Source: UBA6626 sp963579995
GTDB lineage: Bacteria; Planctomycetota; Phycisphaerae; Phycisphaerales; Phycisphaeraceae
Length of the DNA stretch: 32,806 bases
Direction of reading: 5' to 3'
NCBI GenBank assembly: GCA_963579995.1
Contig: CAUZIY010000017.1
Coordinates: forward strand, 1 to 32,806
The first letter of the stretch is position 1. Each line of letters opens with the position of its first letter. This document shows, piece by piece, positions 1-8,890 of this stretch. The translations under genes and the position numbers were made by a program. The notes under the pieces are model-generated. The model did not search any database, was not told the origin of the DNA, and was given only the letters and a program-made list of their open reading frames with translations.

Positions 1-604
1 CGCGTGGATCAAGCAACTGCCTGCGAACACCAAGCAGCGGTGATGCGGTTACTTGCAACACACGCCCATCGGGCTGCCGGCGGGTGAGTAGTGGGCGGTT
101 CGTTCCACCAGCCAAGCCAGAAGTATCTTGATGAGGCCGTACGGTATACCCGGAGACTGTTGCATCAAATGGCTGAACACCACGACGATGGTTCAGTGAC
201 TCCTTCAATTCAGTTGCCGGTAACGTAGCAAAGGAACGAAATACCGTGACTGCCGGGGCACCCACAACAGTCCGAGGATGGCGTGCAAAGTGCGGGGTGG
301 CACTGGTCGCCCGAAACCTGAACAGGTCGTCACTGCTGGTCGGATCACGAAAACCGATTGAAGTAGCATACCCAACGTCATCGTGAAAATAACCAAGCCC
401 CGTCACATTGCCGGTTACAAGGTTGTTTCGTAGTTGGTAGTTTGGCTCAGCCGTGCGACGGTTAATACGACTCGCCCCTTCTTGCATATTGCTGTCGAGT
501 GCTCGCCCATCCCCCAGTGCGTACTGAGCCCCTGCCTCGGCCGGATCGAAAAGCGTTGAGGCCAAGACACACAAACCATACAGGCCTATCAGGCTGTTTT
601 TCAT
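1..604 (-). CDS. Secreted protein of unknown function, 3' end cut by window edge
   Basis: A frame runs from an ATG at 604 to the window edge without a stop (about 201 codons), so the C-terminus is missing. GGAG lies about 10 bases upstream of the ATG. The first 25 or so residues form a signal peptide (MKNSLIGLYGLCVLASTLF, then an Ala/Gly-rich stretch), so the product is probably exported. The mature part contains ALDSNMQEGA, then NLVTGNVTGLGYFHDDVGY, then SSDDLFRFRA. I recognise this arrangement from secreted proteins of unknown function in planctomycetes, where similar 'RNxLVTGNVTGLGxFRxxVGY' and 'SDDLFxFR' stretches occur. No catalytic motif is visible. The gene is co-directional with greA, 65 bases behind it. 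The coding call is firm; the family link is from memory and the function is unknown. Confidence 0.75.
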   Translation of the reverse strand, partial: MKNSLIGLYGLCVLASTLFDPAEAGAQYALGDGRALDSNMQEGASRINRRTAEPNYQLRNNLVTGNVTGLGYFHDDVGYATSIGFRDPTSSDDLFRFRATSATPHFARHPRTVVGAPAVTVFRSFATLPATELKESLNHRRGVQPFDATVSGYTVRPHQDTSGLAGGTNRPLLTRRQPDGRVLQVTASPLLGVRRQLLDPR

Positions 605-669
605 CGGTTCATCTCCGTCCTGACGATTGCATTGCGATGTGACCGACTCATTATCATTACCAAACCCGT

Positions 670-1134
670 CTATAAGATCTCCATCACTTCAAACCGCTTT
701 GTCCCGCGGGGCAGATCAACCTTAACAATGTCCCCCGCCCGCGCTTTGATCAGGGCTTCACCCATTGGACTAGCAGCTGTCACTTCAATTTCATCGGCAT
801 CAAAGTTGCCGCTTGCCTCCCCAACAAGCTTATACAGGTCGTCTGAATCATCATTCATATCTCGAAGCTTGACGACAGACCCCACGAATACCATGTCGTC
901 AGGAATCTGTGATTCGTCCGCGACTTGTGCGGTCTTGATCCGCTCCTCAAGCCTGCGAATCTCCGCTTCGGCTAACCCCTGGGCTTCACGGGCCGCATGG
1001 TATTCGGTATTTTCGCTTAGATCCCCATGAGATCGGGCTTCGGCGATCCGTTCGGATAACCCTGAGCGTTCCGCTTTGAGTTGCGCAAGACGTTGTCCAA
1101 GCCGGTCCTTTTCGTCTGCAGTTAGAAACTCCAT
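670..1134 (-). CDS. greA: Transcription elongation factor GreA
   Basis: GreA rescues backtracked RNA polymerase by inserting its coiled coil into the secondary channel and stimulating transcript cleavage. The 154 residues match the usual GreA length of about 158. Residues 1-75 form the antiparallel coiled coil. The conserved tip is seen as GDLSENTEYHAA (about 37-48), with the acidic residues D38 and E41 that help position the catalytic magnesium. Residues 80-154 are the FKBP-like globular domain, with ASPMGEALIKARAGD near the end, matching the family 'SPIGxALlGkxxGD' signature. The ATG start has AAAGAG upstream. It lies downstream of a membrane protein gene on the same strand with a 224-base gap, so it probably has its own promoter. 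Confidence 0.96.
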   Translation of the reverse strand: MEFLTADEKDRLGQRLAQLKAERSGLSERIAEARSHGDLSENTEYHAAREAQGLAEAEIRRLEERIKTAQVADESQIPDDMVFVGSVVKLRDMNDDSDDLYKLVGEASGNFDADEIEVTAASPMGEALIKARAGDIVKVDLPRGTKRFEVMEIL

Positions 1135-1358
1135 ATCGTTATGCTCTTTGCCTAATCATTATCCCCACATCGCACACCACGACGATTTAACGGGGTATTA
1201 GATGCTATCGAACAGATCGGCTCTATAAAATCTAGATCAAGGAAAATTTACCCTAACATCCACAATATTATAGGTCCAGAACCCCAGCTATCACCGCCAT
1301 GACCTGCCGATATTCATCGACCCATGGTTCTTCATCATCAAAATCGCTTAACCATTTT

Positions 1359-2111
1359 CTATAGGTCTTGATGATGAACAAGGCGGTGCCACACAATACC
1401 CCAGCCCAATATCGCGGCCATCGTAACGGCAATGATCTGTGGCTGGTACTGACGCAAGGTGCCTGCTTCGTAGGGCTGGGCCAGTGCCCATAAGGCGACA
1501 AAAGGACTGAACCGCGTCTGCCAGAATAGACCATCTGCTTCCGTGACCATGTTATAGACCATGCCGACGCTCACCGGTTCGCCCAATACGACCAATAGAC
1601 ACCCAACCATAGCGATTGTGCGGCCCATCCCTGATTCTCGGTTAAGCCCCCAACCGAGAATCAATGCGACCAATAGGCTCCAACCACCCAACGTGGCATT
1701 GAGCCAGATCGTCTGCAGCATGGTCCAGGACGCATTGAGCATGAGGGGCCAAATGACGGCTTGAAACACGAAAAACAGACCCACCCAATCGCGGATGGCC
1801 TGCTGATAGGCAGTCAACTGCACTGGCCAAGTCACGTCTCTGGAAAACATGAGCCCACCAGATTCTTGGTCTTGACGACTGCGATTTATCGGATTTTGAG
1901 AACCCTGGCTCAGACGCACCAGGGGCCATAACACCAAAAACCCAGTCGTTGCCGCTATCAGCATCATGCGAGGAGCCACCTCGGCCGCACTCGGCCCGAT
2001 GGTGACAAACCAGCTTGCAATCAGCCAGAAGCACCAGGCCAATAAAATATTCGACGTTGAACGGATGCTACTGGGATGCATATACACTCTACCAAGCAAT
2101 CCCAGCAGCAT
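1359..2111 (-). CDS. Polytopic membrane protein of unknown function
   Basis: A 250-residue, very hydrophobic protein with about six membrane segments (roughly residues 22-40, 47-66, 110-135, 140-156, 164-182 and 222-240). A short polar loop at about 70-95 carries several Arg, Gln and Ser residues. I do not recognise the family and see no catalytic motif. The gene starts 31 bases after the ftsQ-like gene and runs the same way, so it is probably co-transcribed with ddl and ftsQ. In many bacteria ftsA and ftsZ occupy this position; this protein resembles neither. The ATG at 2111 has no clear ribosome binding site. An internal ATG at 2081 (MHPSS...) is preceded by GGTAGAG and may be the true start. 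Confidence 0.7.
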   Translation of the reverse strand: MLLGLLGRVYMHPSSIRSTSNILLAWCFWLIASWFVTIGPSAAEVAPRMMLIAATTGFLVLWPLVRLSQGSQNPINRSRQDQESGGLMFSRDVTWPVQLTAYQQAIRDWVGLFFVFQAVIWPLMLNASWTMLQTIWLNATLGGWSLLVALILGWGLNRESGMGRTIAMVGCLLVVLGEPVSVGMVYNMVTEADGLFWQTRFSPFVALWALAQPYEAGTLRQYQPQIIAVTMAAILGWGIVWHRLVHHQDL

Positions 2112-2142
2112 TTAGGGGCTGGGTTAGAAGACATGCCTGCCC

Positions 2143-3078
2143 TCACCATGAGCCGGTATCGACCACCGGTTGGTAACGATCGTGGTCACGCCGCAGACGG
2201 ATCAATGTGGCGGGACCATACAGATCAACAACCTTGCCCCCGGCATCCACCGCTTGCCATCTAGAGTAGATTTGCATCAGACGATGCAATTTAACTTCTG
2301 TGGAGGGTTCCAACGGATGATCATACCCAGGCGCCAAACCCCACCGTATTAGGCCACGATGTGTACGCAATGAAACACGCGTACGACGTTGCCGATCAGT
2401 CTGCGACACATCAATCGCTTCGATCTGCGTGGCGTACGGTTGATCTTGAATCAACTGGGCAACAGACAGTCCACCGACAATATCTTCACCTAACCATTGG
2501 TGACCGACTGGTGGCGGCGGCAATGACACGGCTGTAATGATCGGCACCCCGATCGTACCGATTGATTGGTCGTCGAAATTTCCGGGCAAACGAACGGACT
2601 CGCGATCAACGCGAAAAATCCCCATAGGACTCGCAATAGCGGCGACCGGCCGGCGGTAGTCAGCCGACACCACGATTGAGTTCATCCCATCTCGCTTAAT
2701 CTGATGGACCTGGCGCACCCATCCCGTTTGATAAAATGAATCAACGGATCGCTGTAAATTACGATGAGATAAGTCGCCATCTTTAATTGGCCATGCAGCT
2801 GCCTCCTGAAGTTCCAGTCGTACCTGGCTATCCATCCAATGAGGCAACGCCTCAAGTAAAACATGATCTATAACGACCGGCATTTCACTTGACTTGATTG
2901 CTTGGTTGGCCAACACCTTTTCCAACACGTGCCAGCCAAACAAACAGACCATCACCACGGTGCCGCAGAGAGACCACTTCGCGCTGGCCACTAACCGACG
3001 ACGGACAATACCTTCTTGACTAACTCGTCGTTTGCGTTGTCGACGTAGCCGCAAGCTTTTCAGTGAAATCCAACCCAT
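2143..3078 (-). CDS. FtsQ-like bitopic membrane protein
   Basis: FtsQ/DivIB proteins are single-pass divisome components whose periplasmic POTRA and beta domains hold the FtsB/FtsL complex. This 311-residue protein has that layout: a basic cytoplasmic tail (about 1-33, with clusters such as RLRRQRKRR and RRRL), one membrane helix (about 36-55), then a periplasmic region with no cysteine pairs or enzyme motif. Length fits FtsQ (about 250-320). The strongest argument is position: it follows ddl by 78 bases on the same strand, the classical ddl-ftsQ order of the division and cell-wall cluster. Sequence similarity is too weak to judge by eye, so the name is an inference from topology and context. 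It could also be an unrelated bitopic protein. Confidence 0.6.
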   Translation of the reverse strand: MGWISLKSLRLRRQRKRRVSQEGIVRRRLVASAKWSLCGTVVMVCLFGWHVLEKVLANQAIKSSEMPVVIDHVLLEALPHWMDSQVRLELQEAAAWPIKDGDLSHRNLQRSVDSFYQTGWVRQVHQIKRDGMNSIVVSADYRRPVAAIASPMGIFRVDRESVRLPGNFDDQSIGTIGVPIITAVSLPPPPVGHQWLGEDIVGGLSVAQLIQDQPYATQIEAIDVSQTDRQRRTRVSLRTHRGLIRWGLAPGYDHPLEPSTEVKLHRLMQIYSRWQAVDAGGKVVDLYGPATLIRLRRDHDRYQPVVDTGSW

Positions 3079-3156
3079 GATTGATTACTATCGAAGTTTT
3101 ATATTGAAAAGTATAATTAGATGACAAACGATCACTTTAACTAGTTACTAATGTCA

Positions 3157-4125
3157 TTACGGCTCGGCATTGGCGGCGAGATTCAATCGGGCCGAAGACT
3201 CCAAGGCTAAGTGCACAAGCCGATCCACGAACACATGCATTGGTTCGCCCATATGGTCTGCGGCAAGCGGAACATTTGAGTGGGTGGTAAAACCGGGAAG
3301 GGTATTGACCTCCAGAATCCAGATCCGCTGATCCGCATCAACAATCATGTCGACGCGACACAGATGACTTACACCAGCATGTTCATGGGCCGCGGTCGCC
3401 AATCGTTGGACTTCAACGAGTAATGATTCAGGTAGATCAATGTCAAATAAATATTGCGTATCTGCTCGGTGATACTTTGCTTCATAGTCATAAAACGACG
3501 CTGCGGGAACGATCTGCAGCGGCGGTAATGCAAAGGTGCCGCCGCCTTCGGCGTCAAGTCGATCCACAACCCCAACGGTTAATTCCTTGCCACCAATAAA
3601 TGTTTCAACAAGCAATTGGGGATTTCGCCGGCCTAGTTCTCGCCAGGCTTGCTTCACTTGGGTTGGGTTGTGACATATGGCGACATCAATACTGGAGCCC
3701 TCATCATTTGGCTTGATCACAATGGGAAGGTGCATGGGGGGCACCTGGGTTGAATCAAGCAACTCCCAATTGGGCGTAGGCAGTCCGGCATCCAAAAACC
3801 GTTTTTTGGCACGGGATTTATCCATACATAGGGATGCGGCACGGGCCCGCGAACCAAAATATGTCAGCCCTCGCTTATCCAGCAATAATTGAAGTCCGCC
3901 CCCTTCGCCCCATCGACCATGCAGGACGGGAAATAGGACATCACCTCCCCACTTTTCGAAAGCCTTCAACGCTGACAGGTCATCGGGTCCAATGTCACAC
4001 TCGCGCACATCATGACCGGCCTCACGTAGCGCATACGCGACTGCAGCACCCGACTGCAAACTCACCGGCCTCTCGCGGTCTGGACCGCCCGCCAGGACCA
4101 TGATTTTCAGAGATTCGTCCGACAC
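3157..4125 (-). CDS. ddl: D-alanine--D-alanine ligase
   Basis: ATP-dependent cytosolic ligation of two D-alanines, giving the dipeptide used by MurF for peptidoglycan. The 322 residues match the family. Seen in order: GGPDRERPVSL (13-23, the usual GGxSxExxVS loop in a form I associate with planctomycetes), HGRWGEGGGLQ (69-79, the HGxxGEDG loop with Gly for Asp), IKPNDEGSSIDV (137-148, ATP-grasp loop), RVDM (257-260) and EVNTLPGFTTHSNVP (272-286), whose Asp, Glu and Asn bind magnesium. The start is a GTG at 4125; the next in-frame ATG at 4101 would cut into the first beta strand, so GTG is preferred although the ribosome binding site is weak. Its presence implies that this bacterium makes D-Ala-D-Ala stems. 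Confidence 0.95.
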   Translation of the reverse strand: MSDESLKIMVLAGGPDRERPVSLQSGAAVAYALREAGHDVRECDIGPDDLSALKAFEKWGGDVLFPVLHGRWGEGGGLQLLLDKRGLTYFGSRARAASLCMDKSRAKKRFLDAGLPTPNWELLDSTQVPPMHLPIVIKPNDEGSSIDVAICHNPTQVKQAWRELGRRNPQLLVETFIGGKELTVGVVDRLDAEGGGTFALPPLQIVPAASFYDYEAKYHRADTQYLFDIDLPESLLVEVQRLATAAHEHAGVSHLCRVDMIVDADQRIWILEVNTLPGFTTHSNVPLAADHMGEPMHVFVDRLVHLALESSARLNLAANAEP

Positions 4126-4278
4126 ACCGTTGTTTCTATCGGTTCAAAGATCGCACATGCAACGAAAACAATCGCTTGATTATTCCCTGCAAGTCACTGG
4201 CTTGATTTTAGCTGAAAGTGGTGGTCTAGGACTGGCCCAGGATAGGGTGCGCTCCATCGCCACCAGAAATATCCCGGC

Positions 4279-5262
4279 TTAAGCACTGCTCGATGTGATC
4301 TGCCGAGCGATTGGCGTGAGTAGATTGGGGACAAACCGTTCTGTCGCAAGTGTCTCTGCATGCTCGGCCAGATCATCAAAAATGCTCGCTAGATCATCGA
4401 TATTCCGTACCGAACCATACCGGCGTATAGTAAGGAATAGGCTAATTGGCTCATGTTTATAGCGCCGAGCGTTACCTCGGCGATTCTTCTTGCGAGTTTT
4501 GATCTCGAAATATGCCTGGATGTCACCCCGCTCAGTAAGTGATACGCCAAAAACTGGCTGTACATCCAAAATCCTGCCATCGGGTACTTGGAGCAATTGA
4601 GCCATGGGCGTGTCGCCATAAAGCGCATTGAAAACCACGCCATCATGGTCGGCCTTACACTCTAGATCGAAACCAAACGTCAACTCAAGATAATCCACAT
4701 CGAGAGGGCTGATGCTGAGACAGTAGGGGGCCACCTTAAGCACCATGCGGTGGAAATCGTAACCTTGCGGCATGGCCTGTGGATTAACGTGTCCTGTACG
4801 AATGGACGTCCGTCTCAAACTCAACCAGCGATACTCATCATGACGTTGACTGGATTCAAGTGCGAGTTCTTCGTCATAGCGGCGAAACCGATCCATGCTC
4901 GGTTCAGCCTTACGAACCTGGTCAAAAAAATGAAGAATCGTCTCCCGTTCCGTGGGGAGATCCATCTTCAAAGACAGCTTGTGGTTCAAATAAAAATCGG
5001 TGCTTAAAGCACCAAAACTGGTCGCCATCACATAATCCTTCTGATCCTTCACCAAAACCTGCCGGCCATCATCAGCCAAATTAGCCAAACTGGATTTTGG
5101 CTGATCGCCATGCAAATCCCATGCAAATATCGATTCCTTCACATTATAGCCCCCATCAGAAATCCCCGCGAGCATAAGAACCTGAATTAGTGGGGTTTCT
5201 AGGAGACTCAATGCCCCCACCAGATCATGATCCCAATGCCCGATAGAAACTAGCCGTGGCAT
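4279..5262 (-). CDS. Conserved protein of unknown function
   Basis: About 327 residues, soluble, with no signal peptide or membrane segment. I do not assign a family. Visible features are an N-terminal region with mixed strands and helices; a stretch STDFYLNHKLSLKMDLPTER around residue 90; the segment DVDYLELTFGFDLECKADHD near 195; and a strongly basic stretch KTRKKNRRGNARRYKHEP near 265, which could touch nucleic acid or lie at a surface. The ATG at 5262 is taken as the start; a GTG at 5277 adds five residues. It lies upstream of ddl with a 153-base gap, so it may not be in the same transcript. The residue pattern is protein-like over its whole length, so the coding call is good. Confidence 0.7.
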   Translation of the reverse strand: MPRLVSIGHWDHDLVGALSLLETPLIQVLMLAGISDGGYNVKESIFAWDLHGDQPKSSLANLADDGRQVLVKDQKDYVMATSFGALSTDFYLNHKLSLKMDLPTERETILHFFDQVRKAEPSMDRFRRYDEELALESSQRHDEYRWLSLRRTSIRTGHVNPQAMPQGYDFHRMVLKVAPYCLSISPLDVDYLELTFGFDLECKADHDGVVFNALYGDTPMAQLLQVPDGRILDVQPVFGVSLTERGDIQAYFEIKTRKKNRRGNARRYKHEPISLFLTIRRYGSVRNIDDLASIFDDLAEHAETLATERFVPNLLTPIARQITSSSA

Positions 5263-5343
5263 CCATGGACACTGCACCAGCCGCTGGCTGTCAAGGCCGC
5301 CGGTTGATTACACCGATACTTTGACTATTCTTCCTAAGTCGCT

Positions 5344-5416
5344 TCCCCGATAGCTCAATTGGTAGAGCGAGCGGCTGTTAACCGCTAGGTTGCTGGTTCG
5401 AGTCCAGCTCGGGGAG
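5344..5416 (+). tRNA. tRNA-Asn (anticodon GTT)
   Basis: A complete 73-base cloverleaf. The acceptor stem TCCCCGA (5344-5350) pairs with TCGGGGA (5409-5415), followed by discriminator G. The D arm is GCTC/GAGC around AATTGGTA. The anticodon stem AGCGG/CCGCT encloses CTGTTAA, with GTT at positions 34-36. The T arm GCTGG/CCAGC encloses TTCGAGT. The CCA end is not encoded. It stands alone between the unknown gene at 4279-5262 and the plus-strand phosphoesterase gene. Confidence 0.97.
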
Positions 5417-5605
5417 TTGAGTAAATCCGGCAATCACAATTGCTTGCAGCCAGATATATCGCAATTCTGGTTGCTGGATCAATCCACGTGTGTACCGTTT
5501 TCAGGTCACATCCTAAACAAGCAATGAATGCAAGAAGTGCCGTATTGACTGGGCCTCAGTTGAATCTTAGCAACCAACGAACCATGATAACTTGGATAAT
5601 GAGTC

Positions 5606-7726
5606 ATGAATGGGACGCTGTGCCAAATTAATGGCTTTGTAGGCACGCCCACCGGCAAACCTCTTCAAAAGATCCCCGTCAGCAACGGGGAGGACATCGT
5701 GCTAACCGACCATCGGGGCCGATTCGCCCTGGCTGCTGATCCGAAACTTCACCCCATAATATTCGTAACACGTCCTGACGGAACGGATAATGCGCGATGG
5801 TACACCACCACACCCCACCATGACGGGTCGGTGAAATTTGTGCTTCGGCGACGTAACCGCCGCCGGTCATCGCAGCGAACCGTGCACATCGGCCATTTCA
5901 CCGATACACACTTCAGTGTACGGTCGAATATGCCGGCCGTTGCACGGCAGTTGCGGAGTGATTTCCACCAACTTCATCGTATTGTACCTGATCTTGAGTT
6001 ACTGGTGGGCACAGGAGACATGACCAACCGGGGCGATATTCCAAGCCTGCACCAACTCCGCCGTATTTTCAATCAATGCGCATGTCCGGTGATCCCCGTG
6101 TTCGGCGCCTGCGACGGCAAGAACGAGCAGCGTGAGTTGAAGACTGCGCTACCGCACATTCAACACTGGGAAAGCGTGATGGGTCCGACTTATTTCTCAC
6201 TGGATGTTGGGCCATGGCATTTGATTATTTGCCCAGCGGAGGATGTGTATTTTGGGTCAACGCGAGCAGAAATAAAACGTCGATGGCTAGAAGCCGATCT
6301 CGCCCTCACTGCTGGCAAACGTACTCTTTTGGCCCAGCACCCGCCGCCCACGACCGCATGGCTTGAATTTCTTGGTCAACGTGGTGTGGAGGCGGTGGTC
6401 TGCGGCCACTGGCATACTTCCAAGTGCTACGAATACGCCGGGGTAACGTTTTGTTGCACGCCTCCACTGGTCGTCGGTGGGGTGGACTACATGCCACGTG
6501 GATTCCGAACACTTGCGCTGGGTACACAAAAATTTCAGGTATCTTTCAAACCGCTTACTCAGCCACAACCTCATAAAACCACCATCAAGAAACAACTGGA
6601 ACTCAAATGGCAGGTGCAAGTACCAACCTGCCTTAATCGCGGGCAACCTGTTTGTGACGCCGAAGATGTTTTCATTCCACTTTCAGATGAATCGTATTCA
6701 GGTCAGTCCGGCATCTTGTGCCTTGATGCTGACACGGGGCGAACAAGATGGTTGTTGCATACAACCCACTCAATCCGTGGGACACTTGCGATCACACCTG
6801 ACCGTGTATTAGCGGTTACCCAGGCGGGTCAGGTCCTTGCGGTGGATCGCACCACGGGCCGGGCCGCGTGGACCCGAACGCTCAGTGGTTATCCTCATCG
6901 CTGGATTCACACCGGCCCAGTCGTGGCCGACGATGTTGTCGTTGCCGGCACGGGAACCGGCGGCCTTGAGGCATTCAAGATCAAATCTGGAAAACCACAA
7001 TGGCGGTGGGCGACATCCCGCCAAACAACTGACTACCTGCCACACTTCGCCACTCCGCTGTGTTTGGGCAGCACCATTGCCGTGATGGTTTATCACGAAG
7101 GCGTCGCATGCCTAAGTGCAAAAACGGGCCGATTGCTGTGGCGGTTCAAAGCCCATTACGATCACTGTCATCCAGCCATGCTCTTGCATCGCGGGTGGTT
7201 GCTCGTCCCCGACGCACCAGGCCGGTTTCACGCCTTAGACCCTCGGAAACGCCACAAGGGACGACGCCTATGGTCACGTCGAACGGGCACCGGGGAACTG
7301 AACGGCTGGGCATGTGACGATCAACTATTGGTCTTCAACACAATCGAATACGACTTGTCACCCGGGGGTGAGCAGATTCGGCCTCTTGAACACATAACCG
7401 GCGGCATGGCACAGGCCCGACAGGCAGGTTGCGGCAGGATGTTATGGCAACGGGGGTACGGCAAGGACCTGGTGGACGTAATGCCCTATCGCCACGGCTC
7501 CCACGCCTTGGCCGGACCGCTTGTAACGCCCCGTGCCATTTACTTGGCCGGACTTGACGGACAAATCCGAGCGCTTGATCGGCGCACCGGCAAGCGTTTT
7601 GCTGCGTTGCAACTAGGTCAGCCCATCGTCGCCACAGCTTCGCTTAGCTCCCAATCACTTGTTGCCACCACTTTTACAGGTACGATCGCACGCATCGAGG
7701 CCAAAACGGTGCTCCATGAGCGTTGA
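5606..7726 (+). CDS. Calcineurin-like phosphoesterase fused to PQQ-type beta-propeller
   Basis: Three parts are visible in 706 residues. Residues 1-80 resemble the small beta domain found before some phosphoesterases (MetallophosN type; note VSNGEDIVLTDHRGRFAL). Residues 92-315 form the metallophosphoesterase: FTDTH (D100, H102), GTGD (135-138), LLAQH (H245) and GHWH (267-270). The GNHD motif appears as GACD (167-170), losing the usual metal-ligand Asn and the general-acid His. Residues 360-706 hold about seven propeller repeats of the form 'LDxxTGxxxW' (for example CLDADTGRTRW, AVDRTTGRAAW, CLSAKTGRLLW). In relatives with MetallophosN the third domain is usually a MetallophosC domain, so the propeller is unusual. 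No signal peptide is seen, so it may be cytosolic or exported by another route. Substrate unknown. The ATG at 5606 has a weak ribosome binding site. Confidence 0.9.
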   Translation: MNGTLCQINGFVGTPTGKPLQKIPVSNGEDIVLTDHRGRFALAADPKLHPIIFVTRPDGTDNARWYTTTPHHDGSVKFVLRRRNRRRSSQRTVHIGHFTDTHFSVRSNMPAVARQLRSDFHQLHRIVPDLELLVGTGDMTNRGDIPSLHQLRRIFNQCACPVIPVFGACDGKNEQRELKTALPHIQHWESVMGPTYFSLDVGPWHLIICPAEDVYFGSTRAEIKRRWLEADLALTAGKRTLLAQHPPPTTAWLEFLGQRGVEAVVCGHWHTSKCYEYAGVTFCCTPPLVVGGVDYMPRGFRTLALGTQKFQVSFKPLTQPQPHKTTIKKQLELKWQVQVPTCLNRGQPVCDAEDVFIPLSDESYSGQSGILCLDADTGRTRWLLHTTHSIRGTLAITPDRVLAVTQAGQVLAVDRTTGRAAWTRTLSGYPHRWIHTGPVVADDVVVAGTGTGGLEAFKIKSGKPQWRWATSRQTTDYLPHFATPLCLGSTIAVMVYHEGVACLSAKTGRLLWRFKAHYDHCHPAMLLHRGWLLVPDAPGRFHALDPRKRHKGRRLWSRRTGTGELNGWACDDQLLVFNTIEYDLSPGGEQIRPLEHITGGMAQARQAGCGRMLWQRGYGKDLVDVMPYRHGSHALAGPLVTPRAIYLAGLDGQIRALDRRTGKRFAALQLGQPIVATASLSSQSLVATTFTGTIARIEAKTVLHER

Positions 7727-7903
7727 TGTGCACACATCGCTCAAGGTGCGCGAAAGAAACAAAGAAAGCCATGCATGCCACAAGGCTGTTGGCTTACCAT
7801 GCCAAACCAATCTTGGTTTTAGTAATGTCACCGCAGTATTGATCTGTGTTCTTTCTGAAATCTTCGCGTATACAACCAACATGTAAACTTACTGGGACGT
7901 GCA

Positions 7904-8803
7904 TTACATGCGAGCCAATTGCCGTTCGGCTAAAACTGATTTCAGATTGGCAATGGTTTCTTCGGGCACGTTGCAGACATTGAGGGCACTTGAACCTTCA
8001 ATACGCGCGTTATGACAATCCGAACCACCGCTAATGACACAGCCGATTTGTTTCGCTTCGCGAATGAGTACATCAAAATGGGATTCAGCCACATTCAGCG
8101 GGTGATACAGTTCAAAGCCATCAAGCCCCATGTCCAGGCCCTTGCGAATCAGTTCGATCTGTTTCGTTTGATCTGTCGGATAGTAATAGGCCACATGCGC
8201 CAAGAGCACCACGCCTCCTGCGCCTTGGATGGTTTTAAGAATCTTCTCTAAGGTCAGAGTGCTTTTGAAAACCTGCGGACCTTGTTCGTCAATAATTCGC
8301 TGTTCTATCTGCTTGATTACCGCTTTAAAAGCGGCTCGATCAGGGTATACGCCCTGATCGACCAGGAAATCCCTTGCAAACCATTGACTAATGACCGGCG
8401 CCGAATGGGTCGGGTAACGCTCGGCGAGGCCGACAGCCATTTGCTCTTTTGTAAAATGGCACCCAAATTCTGGAAGGTACGGCATATAAAGGTCGAAATA
8501 ACGTTCGTTTTTTGAAAAGCTCTCAGCCACCATTGATTTCATTTGTGAATTGTCCGGGTCAAAGCCAATCCCCAACAGATGGAGTTCCACATCATCCAGA
8601 AGGGCGCCAAGCTCGATGCCAGGTAAATATTCGATCCCGCACTGCGTGGCGCGGCTTTGTGCTCGCTGGCAGCTACCTAAATGATCGTGTTCGGTAATGG
8701 ATAAGGTCGTAACGCCGCGATCGGCCGCCACATCCACCAAATCCTCCGGTGTACCATAGGCGTCAACTGAGAATACCGTATGACAGTGTAATTCCACGCT
8801 CAT
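7904..8803 (-). CDS. PHP-domain metal-dependent phosphoesterase
   Basis: PHP proteins are TIM-barrel-like phosphoesterases with a two- or three-metal site. From the ATG at 8803 (preceded by AAGGGG) the product has 299 residues. The frame is open about 60 codons further upstream, but that extension overlaps the divergent promoter region and lacks PHP character. Motifs: ELHCHTVFS (H6, H8), TEHDH (38-41 region), GIELGA, LLAHVAYYY late in the barrel, and GGSDCHN near the C-terminus, which together supply the usual metal ligands. It is divergent from the DapA-type gene with 87 bases between starts, suggesting shared control, and convergent with the phosphoesterase-propeller gene. The substrate cannot be inferred; related proteins include trpH-type phosphatases acting on short nucleotides. 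Confidence 0.88.
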   Translation of the reverse strand: MSVELHCHTVFSVDAYGTPEDLVDVAADRGVTTLSITEHDHLGSCQRAQSRATQCGIEYLPGIELGALLDDVELHLLGIGFDPDNSQMKSMVAESFSKNERYFDLYMPYLPEFGCHFTKEQMAVGLAERYPTHSAPVISQWFARDFLVDQGVYPDRAAFKAVIKQIEQRIIDEQGPQVFKSTLTLEKILKTIQGAGGVVLLAHVAYYYPTDQTKQIELIRKGLDMGLDGFELYHPLNVAESHFDVLIREAKQIGCVISGGSDCHNARIEGSSALNVCNVPEETIANLKSVLAERQLARM

Positions 8804-8890
8804 AGAAATAGTCCCCTTGTAGCCAACCCAAGCTAGTGTAGCATTACAGAGCGACGGTACCAGAATACAAGCATTGAGGATGAATTTCCC

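Noticed and set aside
1268..1534. Minus-strand frame of 88 codons
   Set aside because: It overlaps the membrane protein gene in another frame and its composition looks like a shadow of that gene.
5440..5631. Plus-strand frame of 63 codons after the tRNA
   Set aside because: It overlaps the start of the phosphoesterase-propeller gene in another frame and has no supporting signal.
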